DNA of 7,307 bases from Gammaproteobacteria bacterium (lineage in GTDB: Bacteria; Pseudomonadota; Gammaproteobacteria; Pseudomonadales; Oleiphilaceae), in the NCBI GenBank assembly GCA_029268325.1, contig JAJUGC010000100.1, forward strand, positions 1-7,307. The letters are read 5' to 3'. Below, in pieces: positions 6,171 through 7,307 of the stretch (the stretch's first letter is position 1; each line of letters begins with the position of its first letter). The notes below the pieces were generated by a model. The model was not told where the DNA came from and ran no database searches. It saw only the letters and a program-made list of their open reading frames with translations. A program made the position numbers and the translations under genes.

Positions 6171-6199
6171 ATAATAACCACAGAATACCAGGTTGCCAA
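6171..6199 (-). promoter_or_regulatory. Sigma70 promoter for the PilZ gene
   Basis: On the minus strand, TTGGCA (6199-6194, 5 of 6 to TTGACA) is followed by a 17-base spacer and TATTAT (6176-6171, 5 of 6 to TATAAT). Transcription would start near 6164, giving a leader of about 50-65 bases before the PilZ start. It lies just past the end of the upstream small gene, so PilZ can be expressed independently of it. Confidence 0.68.
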
Positions 6200-6211
6200 T
6201 CCCGGAGCCCC

Positions 6212-6493
6212 TCAGGCCCGGATATCCAGTAAGCGGCCCTTGGCGGAAACCAGAGGCTCAGGAGTAGCGGTTTTGGGGTTGAGGAGCAGGGGAGAGCGGC
6301 GGTTTTTTCGGCGCCGTTCCGGCTGGTTCCAGGGCTCCTGACGCTGGCGGCGGTCCGGAATCAGGCGCCGCTCGGAGGAGTCTGGAGCCAGGGGTTGCTG
6401 TAGCTTGGCGACCGGCGTGGTTTGGGACTGGCGATCTACCTGGCCGGCCTTGGGGTCATAGTGGGGCGGAGGGTTTCCCTGGATGCTGAACAT
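6212..6493 (-). CDS. Small arginine-rich hypothetical protein
   Basis: This 93-residue protein is not one I can name. It is likely real: the ATG at 6493 has a near-ideal GAAAGGAG (6507-6500) with a 6-base spacer. Composition is unusual: no cysteine, few hydrophobic runs, many Pro and Gln in the first half, then Arg clusters ERRLIPDRRQRQ (about 41-52) and PERRRKNRR (58-66). A short C-terminal block (SPLLLNPKT, then GRLLDIRA at the end) looks more ordered. It is predicted largely disordered and very basic in the middle, so nucleic-acid or membrane binding is possible, though that is only inference from charge. It is divergent from the Lon-like gene and upstream of the PilZ gene on the same strand, separated from that gene by its own promoter. 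Confidence 0.65.
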   Translation of the reverse strand: MFSIQGNPPPHYDPKAGQVDRQSQTTPVAKLQQPLAPDSSERRLIPDRRQRQEPWNQPERRRKNRRSPLLLNPKTATPEPLVSAKGRLLDIRA

Positions 6494-6507
6494 GCTGAAC
6501 TCCTTTC

Positions 6508-6779
6508 AGATATAATGTCCGATTGTTTATCCATCGGTGGTTGTCGGCAATCCTGGCAAAATCTTGAGCCTTAACTTTGAAATTGACAGGGTTCCGGGAG
6601 GGCAGTCCCGGCTCGGGGGGCCCTGGCCCGTCTGGTTTGAAACCGGCCGATGGGCTGCCCGAGTGAAGGCTATACTCTGCTCGACCCACATTGGGTACAC
6701 TGCGTCCTTTGCGGCACCTGTGAATCGCTGCCGAAACATTCAGCTTCGTCAGGTCGTGACCTGATCTTAAGAGATGTCA
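6508..6779. promoter_or_regulatory. Divergent intergenic region upstream of the Lon-like gene
   Basis: This spacer of about 270 bases between two divergent genes has no convincing coding frame. It contains a hairpin CCGGGA/TCCCGG (6594-6611) and a TATACT -10-like hexamer (6671-6676) without a good -35. A loose heat-shock-like pair is also present: GGTTTGAAA (6634-6642), 15 bases, CCCGAGT (6658-6664). For the minus-strand gene, TTGCCG-N17-AACAAT (4 of 6 each) ending shortly before its ribosome binding site is a weak candidate. Confidence 0.35.
6749..6764. promoter_or_regulatory. Perfect dyad next to the Lon-like gene's ribosome binding site
   Basis: TCAGGTC-GT-GACCTGA is a perfect 7-bp inverted repeat with a 2-base centre. 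It ends 4 bases before the AAGAG ribosome binding site (6769-6773) of the Lon-like gene. The very short centre suits a dimeric repressor site better than an RNA hairpin. No known regulator is recognised. Confidence 0.45.
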
Positions 6780-7307
6780 ATGAGTTTTAAGAAACCCCTG
6801 TCCGTCAACCGCCTGTACAAGCCTTGCCTTTCCAAGGACTTCCGTTTCCAAACCACCCGTAGCCTGCAGCCGCTGGACCAAATCCTGGGACAAAAGCGTG
6901 CCCAGGAGGCAGTACATTTTGCCATTTCCATCCGCGACCCGGGTTACAACATCTACGCTGTGGGCAGCAATGGCCTTGGCAAGCGCACCATGATGCTACG
7001 CTATCTCAAGCGGGAAGGGCTGATTCCCAATGCGGCGAGTGACTGGTGCTATGTGGCGAACTTTGAAGATCCGCGGTCGCCTCAAGTCATCCAGCTGCCT
7101 GCAGGTGTGGGCCAGAGCCTGAAAAAGGACATGGAACAACTGATGACCCGCCTGCAAAAGGCGATTCCCCAGGCGTTCGACAACGAGTCCTATTATGAGC
7201 GTTCGGAACTCATCAAAAACGAACTGGGCGCCAAGCAGGAAAAGGCGCTGGCCCGGATTGCCAAGGAAGCCAAAAGGCACACGGTGCAACTGACGGTGAC
7301 CACGCCG
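6780..7307 (+). CDS. Lon-family ATP-dependent protease, AsrA/LonB-like (3' end outside window)
   Basis: The 176 visible residues are the N-terminal part of an AAA+ protease of the non-classical Lon type often annotated as Lon-like or LonB (compare Pseudomonas AsrA). The start MSFKKPLSVNRLYKPC is followed by LGQKRAQEAVHFAI (36-49) and YNIYAVGSNGLGKRT (56-70), which holds the P-loop. Residues 108-170 are a charged, likely coiled-coil insertion. Such proteins degrade damaged or regulatory proteins in the cytoplasm; the C-terminal Ser-Lys protease domain is outside the window. The P-loop reads G-x-x-G-x-G-K-R-T, with Arg where Ser/Thr usually follows the Lys and Thr one place later. Start: ATG at 6780 has AAGAG 6 bases upstream; ATG at 6774 is in frame but too close to it. 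The frame is open to the last base. Family is confident; the subtype is less so. Confidence 0.85.
   Translation, partial: MSFKKPLSVNRLYKPCLSKDFRFQTTRSLQPLDQILGQKRAQEAVHFAISIRDPGYNIYAVGSNGLGKRTMMLRYLKREGLIPNAASDWCYVANFEDPRSPQVIQLPAGVGQSLKKDMEQLMTRLQKAIPQAFDNESYYERSELIKNELGAKQEKALARIAKEAKRHTVQLTVTTP

Noticed and set aside
6511..6516. Perfect TATAAT on the plus strand as a promoter for the Lon-like gene
   Set aside because: No -35 match at 16-18 bases upstream (GAACAT region), and it is some 260 bases from the start codon. It also lies in the leader of the minus-strand gene, where A/T-rich sequence is expected.
6537..6764. A 75-codon plus-strand frame in the leader of the Lon-like gene
   Set aside because: No ribosome binding site, no recognisable product, and it crosses hairpins and the regulatory dyad; more likely non-coding leader.
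1..7307. A defence island, phage, CRISPR array or novel multi-gene system
   Set aside because: Every gene but the 93-residue protein fits a known housekeeping, respiratory or signalling family; there are no direct-repeat arrays, integrase or transposase genes, tRNA attachment sites or abrupt changes in base composition.

Overview
The window reads as ordinary chromosome from a gammaproteobacterium, probably a marine or pseudomonad-like lineage with an anaerobic (nitrate-respiring) lifestyle. The basis is protein resemblance recalled from memory: a DauA-type SulP transporter, a Dnr-type Crp/Fnr regulator, UbiT/UbiU/UbiV, a SirB2 protein and a Lon-family protease. Base composition is fairly GC-rich and even throughout. 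I see no mobile element, phage gene, CRISPR array or RNA gene.

Layout: (1) 2-976 (+) is the 3' part of a SulP/DauA transporter gene, converging on (2) a minus-strand dnr-like regulator (1036-1716). (3) Just upstream of dnr, on the same strand, lies ubiT (1818-2360). It is divergent from (4) ubiU-ubiV (2491-4401, +). (5) A hotdog acyl-CoA thioesterase (4424-4909, -) converges on ubiV. (6) A gene-free stretch of about 320 bases contains a strong GC-rich hairpin that resembles a dispersed repeat. (7) Three minus-strand genes follow: a SirB2-family membrane protein, a divergent PilZ-domain protein with a good sigma70 promoter, and a small arginine-rich hypothetical. (8) A divergent Lon-like ATP-dependent protease gene starts at 6780, behind a leader of about 270 bases, and runs off the window.

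The most coherent unit is ubiT / ubiUV plus dnr. UbiU, UbiV and UbiT form the known oxygen-independent ubiquinone hydroxylation pathway. All eight cysteines expected to hold the two 4Fe-4S clusters are present. The ubiT-ubiU intergenic region carries a 9-of-10 match to the FNR/ANR/DNR box (TTGAC-TTGC-ATCAA, 2413-2426). It is placed where a class II activator site should be relative to a candidate -10 for ubiU. The adjacent regulator has the E-x-x-S-R recognition helix that reads TTGAT half-sites. The inference is a compact local circuit in which low oxygen and/or nitric oxide turns on quinone synthesis suited to anaerobic respiration. The parts are known; the interest lies in the arrangement. 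I found no convincing undescribed system.
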